A stretch of DNA of 64,000 nt from Chitinophaga horti (lineage in GTDB: Bacteria > Bacteroidota > Bacteroidia > Chitinophagales > Chitinophagaceae): positions 2,046,001 to 2,110,000 of the forward strand of contig NZ_CP107006.1 in assembly GCF_022867795.2 (NCBI RefSeq), in the 5' to 3' direction. Within the stretch, counting starts at the first letter, position 1. The number at the start of each line of letters is the position of its first letter. Shown in pieces: positions 1 through 8,518 of this stretch. The notes beneath the pieces were generated by a model that was given only the letters and a program-made list of their open reading frames with translations, did no database searches and was not told where the DNA came from. The position numbers and the translations under genes were made by a program.

Positions 1-1614
1 ATCCAGATGACCTACGTGGTTGGCAAAGAGAAATATACGTTTAACCTGATCGACACCCCAGGCCACGTGGACTTCAGCTATGAAGTGTCCCGCGCACTGG
101 CCGCCTGTGAAGGTGCGCTGCTGCTGGTAGACGCTGCCCAGGGCATCCAGGCACAAACGATCTCCAACCTTTACCTGGCGTTGGATAACGACCTGGAAAT
201 CATTCCCGTCATTAACAAGATCGACATGGACGGCGCCATGATCCCGGAGGTAAAAGACCAGATCATGGACCTGATCGGCTGCAAGGAGGAAGACATCCTG
301 CTGGCATCCGGCAAAACCGGCATTGGTATCGAAGAAATATTATCCGCTATCGTAGCACGCATCCCCGCCCCTAAAGGCGATCCGGAAGCGCCGCTGCAGG
401 CGTTGCTGTTCGACAGCGTATTTAACTCTTTCCGCGGTATTATCGCTTACTTCCGCGTTTATAATGGCGTGATCAAGAAGGGTGACAAGATCAAATTCGT
501 GAATACCGATGAGGAATACGAAGCCGATGAGGTAGGTATCCTTAAACTGGGCCTGGAACCGAAAAGTGAAGTTTCTACGGGGGACGTAGGCTACATCATT
601 ACCGGTATCAAAAATGCGAAGGAAGTAAAAGTAGGTGATACCATTACCCACGTTGCCCGTCCGGGTGAAGGCATTAAAGGTTTCGAAGAGGTAAAACCGA
701 TGGTATTCGCGGGTATTTTCCCCGTAGTGACCGACGACTTCGAGGAGCTGCGCGAGTGTATGGAAAAACTCCAGCTGAACGACGCGTCCCTCACGTTCGA
801 AACTGAAACTTCACAGGCGCTTGGCTTCGGTTTCCGTTGTGGCTTCCTTGGTATGCTGCACATGGAAATCATCCAGGAAAGGCTGGAAAGGGAGTTTAAT
901 CAAACTGTGATCACGACGGTACCGAATGTAAGCTTCATCGCTTATGACTCAAAAGGTAACAAGTCTACGGTGAACAACCCGTCCGAAATGCCCGATCCTA
1001 CCAAGCTGGAGAAGATCGAGGAGCCTTTTATCCGCGCCCAGATCATCAGCTTGCCGGAGTACATTGGTAACATTATGACCCTTTGCCTTGGCAAACGTGG
1101 TTTGCTCATCAATCAAAGCTACCTTACCACCACCCGTGTGGAACTGATATTCGAAATGCCACTGGCCGAGATCGTGTTCGACTTCTATGATAAACTGAAG
1201 TCCAGCACACGCGGTTACGCATCCTTCGATTACCACCCGATCGATTACCGCGAGTCGGACATTGCGAAGATGGATATCCTGCTGAATAGTGAGAAAGTGG
1301 ATGCCCTCAGCGCCCTGATCCACCGCAGTCGTGCGAACGACTTCGGTCGCAAGCTAGTATCCAAGCTGAAAGAGTTGCTGCCTCGTCAGCAGTTCATGAT
1401 CGCGATACAGGCAGCCATCGGTGCCAAGATCGTGGCCAGGGAAACCATCAGTGCGATGCGTAAAGACGTTACTGCCAAGTGTTATGGTGGTGACATCTCC
1501 CGTAAACGTAAACTGTTGGAGAAACAGAAAGAAGGTAAGAAGAGGATGCGCCAGATCGGTTCCGTAGAGGTGCCGCAGGAAGCCTTCCTCGCCGTATTGA
1601 AACTCGACGAATAG
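1..1614 (+). CDS. lepA: Elongation factor 4 (LepA), 5'-truncated by window edge
   Basis: Ribosome back-translocating GTPase, cytoplasmic, acting on stalled elongation complexes. The reading frame is open from base 1, so the first roughly 60 residues (P-loop G1 and switch I) lie outside the window; 537 residues remain of a family length near 600. Visible motifs are G3 DTPGHVDF and G4 NKID in the GTPase domain, then the domain II barrel. The LepA-specific C-terminal domain ends with the basic stretch [19 protein letters not shown], which separates LepA from EF-G. The stop codon is followed 22 bases later by the ATP-pyrophosphatase-like gene on the same strand, so the two may be co-transcribed. 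Nothing odd is seen in the part present. Confidence 0.97.
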   Translation: MQMTYVVGKEKYTFNLIDTPGHVDFSYEVSRALAACEGALLLVDAAQGIQAQTISNLYLALDNDLEIIPVINKIDMDGAMIPEVKDQIMDLIGCKEEDILLASGKTGIGIEEILSAIVARIPAPKGDPEAPLQALLFDSVFNSFRGIIAYFRVYNGVIKKGDKIKFVNTDEEYEADEVGILKLGLEPKSEVSTGDVGYIITGIKNAKEVKVGDTITHVARPGEGIKGFEEVKPMVFAGIFPVVTDDFEELRECMEKLQLNDASLTFETETSQALGFGFRCGFLGMLHMEIIQERLEREFNQTVITTVPNVSFIAYDSKGNKSTVNNPSEMPDPTKLEKIEEPFIRAQIISLPEYIGNIMTLCLGKRGLLINQSYLTTTRVELIFEMPLAEIVFDFYDKLKSSTRGYASFDYHPIDYRESDIAKMDILLNSEKVDALSALIHRSRANDFGRKLVSKLKELLPRQQFMIAIQAAIGAKIVARETISAMRKDVTAKCYGGDISRKRKLLEKQKEGKKRMRQIGSVEVPQEAFLAVLKLDE

Positions 1615-1636
1615 TACCCTCACATATCGCCTCAAC

Positions 1637-2277
1637 ATGAAAACATTGGTTTCGTGGAGCGGGGGCAAAGACAGTTGTTTTGCAATGATGCAAAGTATCG
1701 CAGCAGGCCATGAGCCTCTGTGTTGCTTAATATCATGAACGAGAACGGCCGTATATCCCGCTCACACGCTCTTCCCGCCTCCATTTTGCAGCAACAGGCC
1801 GCCGCGCTTGGCTTGCCCATGCAAAACACGCCTTCTTCCTGGCAGGAGTACGAGTTCCATTTCGTGAATGCCTTACAACAACTGAAAGCTACTTACTCGC
1901 TGGAAGCCGCCGTATTTGGCGACATCGACCTGCAGGCACACCGTGACTGGGAGGAGATGGTTTGTGCCAAGGCTGGTTTACAGGCTGTACTACCGCTCTG
2001 GCAGCAGGACCGCAAACAACTTGTTCTGCAGATGCTGGACGCCGGCATTCAAACGATGATCGTATCCTGCAATACCACCATGGGCCCCGACTTTTTGGGG
2101 CGGGTGATGGACAGGCTGCTGATTGCCGACCTGGAAGCGATTGGGGTAGACGTGTGCGGCGAGAACGGGGAGTTTCATACGGTGGTGATCGATTGCCCGC
2201 TGTTTAAGACGCCGTTGGCACTGCCAGCGTATTCGAAAGTGCAGCATGAGCAGTACCATTTTCTGCAATGGGAGTAG
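1637..2277 (+). pseudogene. Diphthine-ammonia ligase-like ATP pyrophosphatase (Dph6/MJ0570 family), frameshifted
   Basis: The ATG at 1637 opens a frame beginning MKTLVSWSGGKDSCFAMMQ, with the PP-loop SGGKDS of adenine-nucleotide alpha hydrolases. That frame stops at 1736-1738. The rest of the protein continues in another frame from about 1720 (LLNIMNENGRISRSH and onward to EYHFL-type C-terminal residues), ending at 2277. One extra G near 1719-1720 (CTGTG read as CTGGTG) would join the two into a continuous protein of about 213 residues with the expected family order. In archaea and eukaryotes the family amidates diphthine on EF-2; the bacterial role is not established. It is either inactivated by a 1-base deletion or a sequencing indel. 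Downstream 2278-2390 holds nothing recognised, then a terminator. Confidence 0.8.
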
Positions 2278-2390
2278 AGTGATCCGAACGCCGGTATACG
2301 AATGATCATGACCGGCAGCGTACCGGTGACTTAGTGCCGCCTGAGGCATCTAAGCATTTTTGAAGCGCAGTACGATTGGATGTACCGCAT

Positions 2391-2432
2391 AAAAAAATCC
2401 CCGCAGTATACGCTGCGGGGATTTTCTTTTTA
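2391..2432. terminator. Bidirectional rho-independent terminator
   Basis: An 11-bp perfect stem, AATCCCCGCAG at 2396-2406 with its complement at 2413-2423, has a 6-nt loop and is flanked by an A-run on the left and a T-rich run on the right. It lies between convergent genes (the frameshifted ligase on + and the membrane protein on -) and can serve both. Confidence 0.85.
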
Positions 2433-2445
2433 TTCAACAAACTTA

Positions 2446-3039
2446 TTAAGCGAGTTGTTTGCTATCCTGCTCCTGGCGGGCAAATACGGGTTGCAGCAAA
2501 TGGTAAGCGGCAAACAGGAACGCGCTGTAAAACACGTTGCTCATAATGCCGTTCAGGAAAAAGCTGCCGAACACGTCGTTGCGGTAAAAGGGAATAGCGG
2601 CCGCGTAGCATTGAATCAGGCCCGCACCGGTTTTGGGGTACAGGTCCTGGAACGCCCAGGTGCCAAAGTTCGAAATGAGGAAGTACAGCAGACCGGTGCC
2701 GATAGATGCGAGCAACACGGTGATGGTGTTAACCTTCTTCATTTGGGTGCCAATCCAGGTAATGAGGATGAACGCGCCGTAGTTTACGGCCATGCTGATG
2801 CCATAGAAACCCTGGATGGACGTAAACAGTTCGAAAAACAGGTCGCTGAGCAACATCGCCGCAAGCGGAACGAGGTAAGCGAGGCGTTTATCTTTGATCA
2901 CGATACCGGAAAACAGGGCGCTGGCGCCAATAGCGGTAAAGTTGTAGATGGCCATTTGATTAGTCACCAGGCGGCCGAAGGCGCTCAGGAATATCAGTAC
3001 GGCGATCAGGACTAAGTGAGAAATCGTTTCTTTCTTCAT
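2446..3039 (-). CDS. Multi-pass membrane protein, DUF6580-like putative transport protein
   Basis: A 197-residue integral membrane protein with about five hydrophobic segments (roughly residues 8-25, 32-50, 55-75, 82-100, 108-130 and 160-180). It resembles the DUF6580 group of putative transporters, which look like ECF-type substrate-binding membrane components. No substrate can be inferred. An alternation of hydrophobic helices with short polar loops and a C-terminal soluble tail (FARQEQDSKQLA) are visible. It is preceded upstream, on the same strand, by manA 40 bases away, so the order manA then this gene may be one transcript ending at the terminator at 2391-2432. The start ATG at 3039 gives an N-terminus MKKETIS directly before the first helix. 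Confidence 0.7.
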   Translation of the reverse strand: MKKETISHLVLIAVLIFLSAFGRLVTNQMAIYNFTAIGASALFSGIVIKDKRLAYLVPLAAMLLSDLFFELFTSIQGFYGISMAVNYGAFILITWIGTQMKKVNTITVLLASIGTGLLYFLISNFGTWAFQDLYPKTGAGLIQCYAAAIPFYRNDVFGSFFLNGIMSNVFYSAFLFAAYHLLQPVFARQEQDSKQLA

Positions 3040-3079
3040 GTAAAGAGGGATGATTCGCTACAAAGGTAATTAAAATATC

Positions 3080-4300
3080 TTAGGCAGGAATCGCCGCCTT
3101 GAAGATAACGGTTGAAGCAGAAGCCGTTACGCTGTAAGTCTCACCGAAAGCCACAAACGCGCACTGTCCCTTCGTTAACGCCAGTGTGTCCGAACCCGTT
3201 ACAGTCGCGGCGCCTGACATTAATATAAGGATCTCTGCCGCTGTGCTGGTGTGCTTGTACGTAATACCAGCCTCCAGTTGAATACGGCTTACCTGGAAGT
3301 CCGGGGCAGGAGAGTGGTAGATAGCCTCTGCCGGATCGTCGGCCAGCTCACCTCTTACGATTACCGGGTGTACCGCTTCAAAACGCGTATGTTTCAGCAG
3401 CTCGGGCACATCGATGTGTTTGGGTGTAAGACCACCACGCAGCACATTGTCTGAGTTGGCCATCAGCTCCACGTTTTGCCCTTCGAGGTAGGCGTGTGGG
3501 ATGCCCGCGTCCTGGAACACCGCTTCGCCTTCCTGCACCTGCATAATATTAAAGAAGTAGATCGAGAAGATGCCACGGTCCAGGCGCTCGAAGCCAGCCG
3601 GATCATTTGCCACCGCGCGGCCTGTCCAGAAAGCAGGATCTGATTTGGACAACGTGCCTGCCTGGTAGTCCGCCAGTGCTTGGTCTGCCAGCGGAGCCAG
3701 CATCGTGTTCACTTCATCCTGTGGCATTTCCATCACCTTTTTATACAAACCGAAGTACCCTTCTTTTTCGAAGATAGGCGCCAGCGATGTAAACGCAGGT
3801 GTGTTCGCTAATACTGCTTTCAGTTTATCTTCCGGTAAGAAGCCATGCAGCAGCCAGAACTCACCTAAAGCCACCATGATCTCCGGCTTGTGGTTCGCAT
3901 CTTTATAATTACGATGAGGAGCGTTTAATGGAATACCCGCTTCGTTCTCCCGCGCAAAACCTTTTTCTGCTTCCACTTTGGTGGGGTGCACCTGGATGGA
4001 AAGCATATCTTTTACGTCGAGAATTTTGAACAGGTAAGGCAGTTCACCAAAGCGCGATTGTGTTGCAGCACCCAGTACTTCCTGCGGATTGGCCGCCACG
4101 AGTTTGTCCAGCGACACATCACCTTCAGGCGTCTGTATCATAGATGGTGCGCTCACGTGTGCGCCCATCCAGTATTCCGCGCTGGGCTGCCCGTTCGGCG
4201 CGATGTTCAGTAATTGGGGGATGTAGTCGTATCCGCCCCAGGCATAATGTTGTACCTTTCCTTTTAATAAAAACAGCTTCTTGTTATTCACGCCTGACAA
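3080..4300 (-). CDS. manA: Mannose-6-phosphate isomerase, class I
   Basis: A zinc enzyme interconverting mannose 6-phosphate and fructose 6-phosphate in the cytoplasm, feeding GDP-mannose and surface polysaccharide synthesis. The 406-residue length matches class I PMIs. The N-terminal KVQHYAWGGYDYIPQLL signature, the metal-site region SIQVHPTKVEAEKGF, the EIMVAL strand and the QNVELMANSDNVLRGGLTPK motif near residue 280 are all present. The cupin-like C-terminal portion is complete. The gene has 41 bases of non-coding DNA to the DUF6580-like gene downstream, and is divergent from the YraN gene with only 41 bases between the starts, so the promoters must overlap. No odd features. Confidence 0.95.
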   Translation of the reverse strand: MSGVNNKKLFLLKGKVQHYAWGGYDYIPQLLNIAPNGQPSAEYWMGAHVSAPSMIQTPEGDVSLDKLVAANPQEVLGAATQSRFGELPYLFKILDVKDMLSIQVHPTKVEAEKGFARENEAGIPLNAPHRNYKDANHKPEIMVALGEFWLLHGFLPEDKLKAVLANTPAFTSLAPIFEKEGYFGLYKKVMEMPQDEVNTMLAPLADQALADYQAGTLSKSDPAFWTGRAVANDPAGFERLDRGIFSIYFFNIMQVQEGEAVFQDAGIPHAYLEGQNVELMANSDNVLRGGLTPKHIDVPELLKHTRFEAVHPVIVRGELADDPAEAIYHSPAPDFQVSRIQLEAGITYKHTSTAAEILILMSGAATVTGSDTLALTKGQCAFVAFGETYSVTASASTVIFKAAIPA

Positions 4301-4341
4301 TTTTTTCCGGGTTTATAAGGCTGTAAAAATAGAAAAATAGC

Positions 4342-4701
4342 ATGGCTTCTCATCATGAACTGGGTAAAAAAGGCGAAGCGCTCGCAGCCGCGTTCCTGCG
4401 TGGCAAAGGACATCGCGTTTTACACACCAACTGGCGCTGGGGTAAAAAGGAGATCGATATTATATCCGAACACGAACGACTCATCATCTTCACAGAAGTG
4501 AAAACCCGCAGCAGTTCACTGTTCGGGTGGCCGGAGGAAGCGGTGGATGTACACAAGAGCGATCTCCTGCAACGCGCTGCCAGCCGGTACTTAGAGCAGT
4601 ATGACCACGAACCGCTGGATATACGCTTTGATATTATTGCCATCACTTTTTCTTCTGAAGAAAATTATGAATTGCTTCATTTGGTGGATGCGATTTCATA
4701 A
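4342..4701 (+). CDS. YraN/UPF0102 family nuclease-fold protein
   Basis: A 119-residue protein of the UPF0102 (YraN) family, predicted to have a restriction-endonuclease-like PD-(D/E)XK fold; the cellular role is not settled, with DNA repair or processing proposed from the fold. Seen in the sequence: the N-terminal HHELGKKGEALAAAFLR helix typical of the family, then the catalytic-type residues in KKEIDII and FTEVKTR, with the characteristic RSS after it. Length is normal. It is divergent from manA. The start at 4342 (MASHHELGKKG) matches family N-termini. After the stop there are 315 bases without a gene. Confidence 0.9.
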   Translation: MASHHELGKKGEALAAAFLRGKGHRVLHTNWRWGKKEIDIISEHERLIIFTEVKTRSSSLFGWPEEAVDVHKSDLLQRAASRYLEQYDHEPLDIRFDIIAITFSSEENYELLHLVDAIS

Positions 4702-4909
4702 AGCCTAACCAACCCGATCGCATGCCCAGACGTTCTCCTGTAACGGGCGAATGTTTCTTGCAAACACATCGTCCTGTTGTAAAGCAGAAACAGCCTCACA
4801 TGATATCAATTCATCATGCCTTCCTCATATACATACTTCATTACAACATGATTTCCAAGAGGTTATAAGGTCTTAACATCCAGTTAACAATGAAAAGCAT
4901 GTGAAATAA

Positions 4910-4939
4910 TTGTAATTATATTTTCCCGCCATACATTTG
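4910..4939 (+). promoter_or_regulatory. Bacteroidota-type promoter for the small secreted protein
   Basis: TTG at 4910-4912, 19 bases, then TACATTTG at 4932-4939, which fits the phylum's -33/-7 consensus (TTTG and TAnnTTTG). Transcription would begin near 4946, giving a leader of about 70 nt before the ATG at 5017. The rest of 4702-5016 holds no gene that I can see. Confidence 0.65.
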
Positions 4940-5016
4940 TACTGTTATCGTTAATCAATCCTACGCAAGAACCTTCGAACTGATCAAATCAGTATTCATA
5001 ACCCAAAAAGGTTCTT

Positions 5017-5358
5017 ATGACTATCTGGAATTTATTCATCATCGCACTTCACGCCACCGGCGCATCAAGTGTTTTGCCTGTGCAAAATGCTACTGCTCCG
5101 GGAGTAATGTATGTGCAGCAGCTCGATGCTCCGAAAGGCGCATTAAGACTGGAAGTGAAGAATATGGATCAGCTGGAAGGCGTAGCGCAGGTCACCATCT
5201 ATGACGATGCTTATACACCACTGAGAATGATACCCCTGGCGCTGGAGCGTTCATCTGTAAAACACACGGTTGTATTGCAGCAGGTGAAGGATAAGGCAGC
5301 CCGTTACTTCCAGTTGAGTGCAGGAAACCAAATGTCAGCAATTACGGAAATCAGATAA
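5017..5358 (+). CDS. Small secreted protein of unknown function
   Basis: A 113-residue protein not matched to a family I know. The N-terminus MTIWNLFIIALHATGASSVL is a short hydrophobic segment that could be a signal peptide. The remainder is a compact, beta-rich polar domain (LRLEVKNMDQLEGVAQVTIYD, then alternating hydrophobic strands), similar in style to small secreted beta-sandwich or CTD-like domains such as those ending T9SS cargo, but without a clear Pro-Asn-Pro sorting motif. A well-formed promoter 80 bases upstream supports expression as a single-gene unit. No terminator is seen immediately after it. Function is unassigned. Confidence 0.6.
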   Translation: MTIWNLFIIALHATGASSVLPVQNATAPGVMYVQQLDAPKGALRLEVKNMDQLEGVAQVTIYDDAYTPLRMIPLALERSSVKHTVVLQQVKDKAARYFQLSAGNQMSAITEIR

Positions 5359-5572
5359 GATTAATACACGCAATTAGTACACGCCCGCGGGCAGGATGTA
5401 CGGAGCTTTCGAGAGTCATTTTACGTTTTTTTGGATGTAGCCGATAAGATTGTTTTAACCGATTTATTCATCATTGTGTGCGTGCTGATTACAATTATCA
5501 GTAGGCACCACCGGCAAAAGTTTTAAAATAATGTAATGACCGAAGGCCGGTAACCCCTTTAAAATCAAAATT

Positions 5573-5698
5573 ATGAACACATTTGTTACTTACTTTTTCC
5601 TGATCGTTGGTGCTATTTGGGTATACAGGTTGTTGTCGTATTTCTACGGGAACGACGACACGAAGACCTCTAAGACCTACCGCGTAAAACGTTTTTAA
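5573..5698 (+). CDS. Putative 41-residue single-pass membrane protein
   Basis: An ATG-to-TAA frame of 41 residues with one N-terminal transmembrane segment (VTYFFLIVGAIWVYRLLSYFY, about residues 5-25) followed by a charged tail with DDTKTSK and KRF. The pattern of a hydrophobic helix plus a polar tail, and an end at a natural stop, suggest a real micro-protein. No homologue is claimed and no ribosome site is obvious, which is common in this phylum. The sequence around it (5359-5572 and 5699-5988) shows nothing else that I can support. Confidence 0.4.
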   Translation: MNTFVTYFFLIVGAIWVYRLLSYFYGNDDTKTSKTYRVKRF

Positions 5699-5988
5699 CA
5701 TTTTTTATGCGGGCCCGGCTGTTTCGGCTGAAACTTTTGCACAGCATGAGTTTCAGTGATTTACGGTCATCACCGGTCACAACTACTCCGCTCTTTTTGG
5801 TATATAGTTTGAATAATTAATTACAAGTTCACCGTTTAAGCAGTAACGTGAACTTCTCATTAGGTCAATTTTTTATGTCATGTAACGCTGGTGTACTTAC
5901 CGGCACGTTTGTACACCGGCGTTCATGAAAATCGTGTGAATGTTCCCTAATATTTTTTTGATACAAGGCTATATATAATTGGAAATGC

Positions 5989-6019
5989 AAAAGCCAGGTC
6001 GACGGACCTGGCTTTTTTT
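5989..6019 (+). terminator. Rho-independent terminator
   Basis: Stem AAAGCCAGGTC (5990-6000) with its complement at 6005-6015, a 4-nt loop, then a 7-base T-run. It faces the end of the heme oxygenase gene and probably ends transcription from the left; with the flanking A's it may also act on the minus strand. Confidence 0.75.
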
Positions 6020-6037
6020 ATGCACTTATTATTTTAC

Positions 6038-6598
6038 TTAACTCACGGTTGCTTCATCAAACACGTCTGCAAAATGAGAAAAGGTATCGTTCGCAGCCTG
6101 TATCGCCTGCGCTTCCGCTGCTGCATCGGGTGCCACACTGTTTAATACGCCGATAAACGTGCCCCACATTTGTCCTGTTGCTTCGCCGTAACCGGAGAAG
6201 AACGACACGCCTTCGGTAATGCCGCCTTTTGCCAGCATCTGCACAATAATGCTACCACCCATGATCGAGCCTTCCATCACATACAATGCGCCCATGGCCT
6301 GTGCTGCATTGGTAATTTCGGGTACGGTGGTGTGCGGTAATTCGTTGGTGTCAAATCCTAATGCTTCCATATCATTCTTGATGTAAGCAGCATGACGGCG
6401 GTCTTTATAATCAGGCAGCAGGTCTGCAGTGATATAAGGTTCAATAGCAGTTTCGAGGTGACTGAAATAAGCGTAAAAGTGTTTTAACAGGGTAGCGTAG
6501 TCCGCGTGGCTGCGAACGGTTTTTAATTTCTTTACAACGATTTTCTCCAGGTGTAAGTGAGCTTCCCTGGTAGCTTCTTTAATATTTGCGCTGAGCAT
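6038..6598 (-). CDS. Biliverdin-producing heme oxygenase
   Basis: Opens the heme ring to biliverdin, CO and Fe(II), releasing iron in the cytoplasm. The 186 residues match bacterial heme oxygenases. The N-terminal IKEATREAH motif aligns with the canonical LKEAT-x-x-x-H segment, making His14 the likely proximal heme ligand. The distal helix glycines appear as EGSIMGGS near residue 109. It is the last gene of a minus-strand series beginning with an AraC regulator and an HmuY-like protein, only 33 bases after the preceding lipoprotein gene. That context says it degrades heme captured by the neighbouring surface system, rather than supplying biliverdin to a phytochrome, for which no gene is seen here. 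Confidence 0.9.
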   Translation of the reverse strand: MLSANIKEATREAHLHLEKIVVKKLKTVRSHADYATLLKHFYAYFSHLETAIEPYITADLLPDYKDRRHAAYIKNDMEALGFDTNELPHTTVPEITNAAQAMGALYVMEGSIMGGSIIVQMLAKGGITEGVSFFSGYGEATGQMWGTFIGVLNSVAPDAAAEAQAIQAANDTFSHFADVFDEATVS

Positions 6599-6631
6599 GT
6601 TTCAGATAATTGAGCGGTACAAAAATACGTG

Positions 6632-7621
6632 TTATTCTACGACTTCGAGGCGATAAGTAAGGTTCTTGTTACCAACAGTAGTGCCAAGTCGCAACCCGGT
6701 GTAGGTGCCGACAGGCAAAGTTTCCGGCAGGCGGAAGGTTACCTGGTCGGCGGCGGTGTTGGCCTCCAGGGTTACAGGAACGTACACGCTGGCATCATTG
6801 CGCAGAAATGCACCGGTGCCCACGCCTGCGAGATGCTGGCCGCGTACGACGAGCGATTGTCCGCGTTTAGCTGTTTTGGGTAAACCGCCTGCATGAATTA
6901 GTACCGCCGTTGTTACCGGCTCCACGATAAACGTTTCCACACCAGGTTCCGGCGTAACGTGCAGGGTGTACAATCCGTTTACGAGGCGCATGGTATACTC
7001 GCCTGGCAATACGGTAGGCGGTAATACGAAGGCGGGTCCGGCAGGAGCTACATGCGTAAGCGGCAGCCTGTACTCGCGGGTACTATCGAGTGAGGTGAGG
7101 TAGATGCGCGTTTGCGCGGTGTCGGTAATGTAATAATCGCCGTGGTACCATTCATAGTAGCCGTAATGGTTCAAAACCGGGTTAGCAAATTCGCCCGGTG
7201 TAATCGCGCGCTGGCGGATCACGACTTTGAGGAAGTATTCTTTTTTACTGCCTACGGCTGCGGTTACGGTATACTTTGTACCGGTCACAAACGGTACTTC
7301 CGTGCCGGTGGCCGGACTCACAGTCGCCGAATCGGGCAGCAGGATGGCAGGCTTAATTGTTTTGGGAGGCGTGGCATAATAAGGCCAGTAAATGATGATG
7401 CTGTCGCCGATCAGGCTGGCATGCAGCAGCGTGTCCTTACTATAGTTATCGATGGCAAAGTCGACGATGTGTGTACGCCCGGATACCTGTAACGTATCAG
7501 GCGCAATGATTTTTTCTTTGTCTATATATTCCTTCTGGCAGCCGGTAGTAGCCACAATGCTACCCAGTGCAATCAGCAAAATCGTTATCGGTAAATGAAA
7601 AGCGTTACGGATGTTGTCCAT
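6632..7621 (-). CDS. Surface lipoprotein with a DUF5018-like domain and a C-terminal IPT/TIG-like domain
   Basis: A 329-residue lipoprotein: a hydrophobic signal ending in the lipobox VATTGC with the lipidated Cys near residue 28, followed by polar QKEYIDKE. Residues about 50-135 form a beta domain with HIVDFAIDNYS, then LLPDSATVSPATGTEV and YTVTAAVGSKKEYFLKV. This closely parallels the first domain of the lipoprotein at 8519-9271 and resembles DUF5018. The C-terminal third (RGQSLVVRGQHLAGVGTGAF and following) looks like an IPT/TIG fold, common in glycan- or ligand-binding surface proteins. It lies in the heme island, 33 bases upstream of the heme oxygenase. A role in surface heme or hemoprotein binding is inference from location only. 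Confidence 0.65.
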   Translation of the reverse strand: MDNIRNAFHLPITILLIALGSIVATTGCQKEYIDKEKIIAPDTLQVSGRTHIVDFAIDNYSKDTLLHASLIGDSIIIYWPYYATPPKTIKPAILLPDSATVSPATGTEVPFVTGTKYTVTAAVGSKKEYFLKVVIRQRAITPGEFANPVLNHYGYYEWYHGDYYITDTAQTRIYLTSLDSTREYRLPLTHVAPAGPAFVLPPTVLPGEYTMRLVNGLYTLHVTPEPGVETFIVEPVTTAVLIHAGGLPKTAKRGQSLVVRGQHLAGVGTGAFLRNDASVYVPVTLEANTAADQVTFRLPETLPVGTYTGLRLGTTVGNKNLTYRLEVVE

Positions 7622-7786
7622 ATATTTTTTGATAAACAGTTTTTTTAGCTAATTTTACTACCCTAAACAAGGCAGATGTTTTTGATCTCCTGGTTAATGA
7701 ATGGTCTTGTGGAATGTTCGAGATTACACAAGTCTTTTGTTAAGGCCGGCGCTGGGTTCCAGTACCGGCTTTCGCTTTTTTATACG

Positions 7787-8455
7787 TTACAGTGCACGCC
7801 AGTTGATGATCACCTGGTTAGCAAGTGTTGGAGGCGCACCAGTTACCGTAAATGATTGTACGGAAATTACGTAAGCTTGTGCACCTGCTGGTGGAGCAGC
7901 ATCGTAACAATCGCTGGTACCGTTAGCATTATACCACAGCACGACGTTACGGGTAACTACCGGTACGTTCGGAGGCGTTTGTGAGTAAGCATAATAGCCA
8001 GTGCCGTAAGAAGTGAGCACGGTATTGTAACCTACTACGTTACAAGGATTGCTCGCAGGGGCAGCACCTTTGTGAGCTGCGTTGTTTTTTCTCAGGATGC
8101 CTAAGCGGATAGTGCTCCAGTCTTCGCATGCATTTTCCAGCGCATCTACACCGATAAACCAGTCGGTTGTAACGGGACGAATAAAGCTGGCTGCATTACC
8201 TTCAAACTGGATGGTAGGGCCACCAGGGAAAGTGAAGCTGGTGGGAACGGTACCTGCATAGGCATAACTAGTGCCGGTTGCATTAATGGTATCTGTATTC
8301 CACTCACAGTCCTGCAACAGTGCGCTGCTGGCGCGGGTAGCACCGTTAAGGGTCAGTACTTCTTCTGATTTGGTTACGCCTTCTTTCTGACAGGCGGTGG
8401 CAAACATGCCGACGATAGCTACGGCAGCAATAGAACGGATTAACTTGTAATTCAT
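7787..8455 (-). CDS. Cysteine-containing lipoprotein of unknown function in the heme island
   Basis: The start at 8455 (MNYKLIRSIAAVAIVGMFA) is preferred over an in-frame ATG 36 bases upstream, because it gives a normal lipoprotein signal ending in the lipobox ATAC. The mature protein of about 200 residues is rich in Ala, Thr, Asn and aromatic residues and has further cysteines (DCEWN, NACEDW, NPCNVV, SDCYD), possibly two disulfides. No family recognised. It sits between two DUF5018-like lipoproteins in the series that begins with the AraC regulator and ends with heme oxygenase, so it is likely part of the same surface system. A 331-base hairpin-bearing gap does not separate it; the gap to the next gene is 165 bases. 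Confidence 0.6.
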   Translation of the reverse strand: MNYKLIRSIAAVAIVGMFATACQKEGVTKSEEVLTLNGATRASSALLQDCEWNTDTINATGTSYAYAGTVPTSFTFPGGPTIQFEGNAASFIRPVTTDWFIGVDALENACEDWSTIRLGILRKNNAAHKGAAPASNPCNVVGYNTVLTSYGTGYYAYSQTPPNVPVVTRNVVLWYNANGTSDCYDAAPPAGAQAYVISVQSFTVTGAPPTLANQVIINWRAL

Positions 8456-8518
8456 AAGGCTTATTATTTCGGAGATCAAAAACATCTGCACTTAATATGT
8501 TGCAGCGGAGAAATATGG

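Noticed and set aside
2380-3015. 211-residue plus-strand frame opposite the membrane protein
   Set aside because: Runs through the terminator at 2391-2432, and the minus-strand gene has clear transmembrane segments.
7741-7771. Hairpin GGCCGG...CCGGC followed by CGCTTTTTT on the plus strand
   Set aside because: The strand of the T-run does not fit the flanking minus-strand genes; effect unclear.
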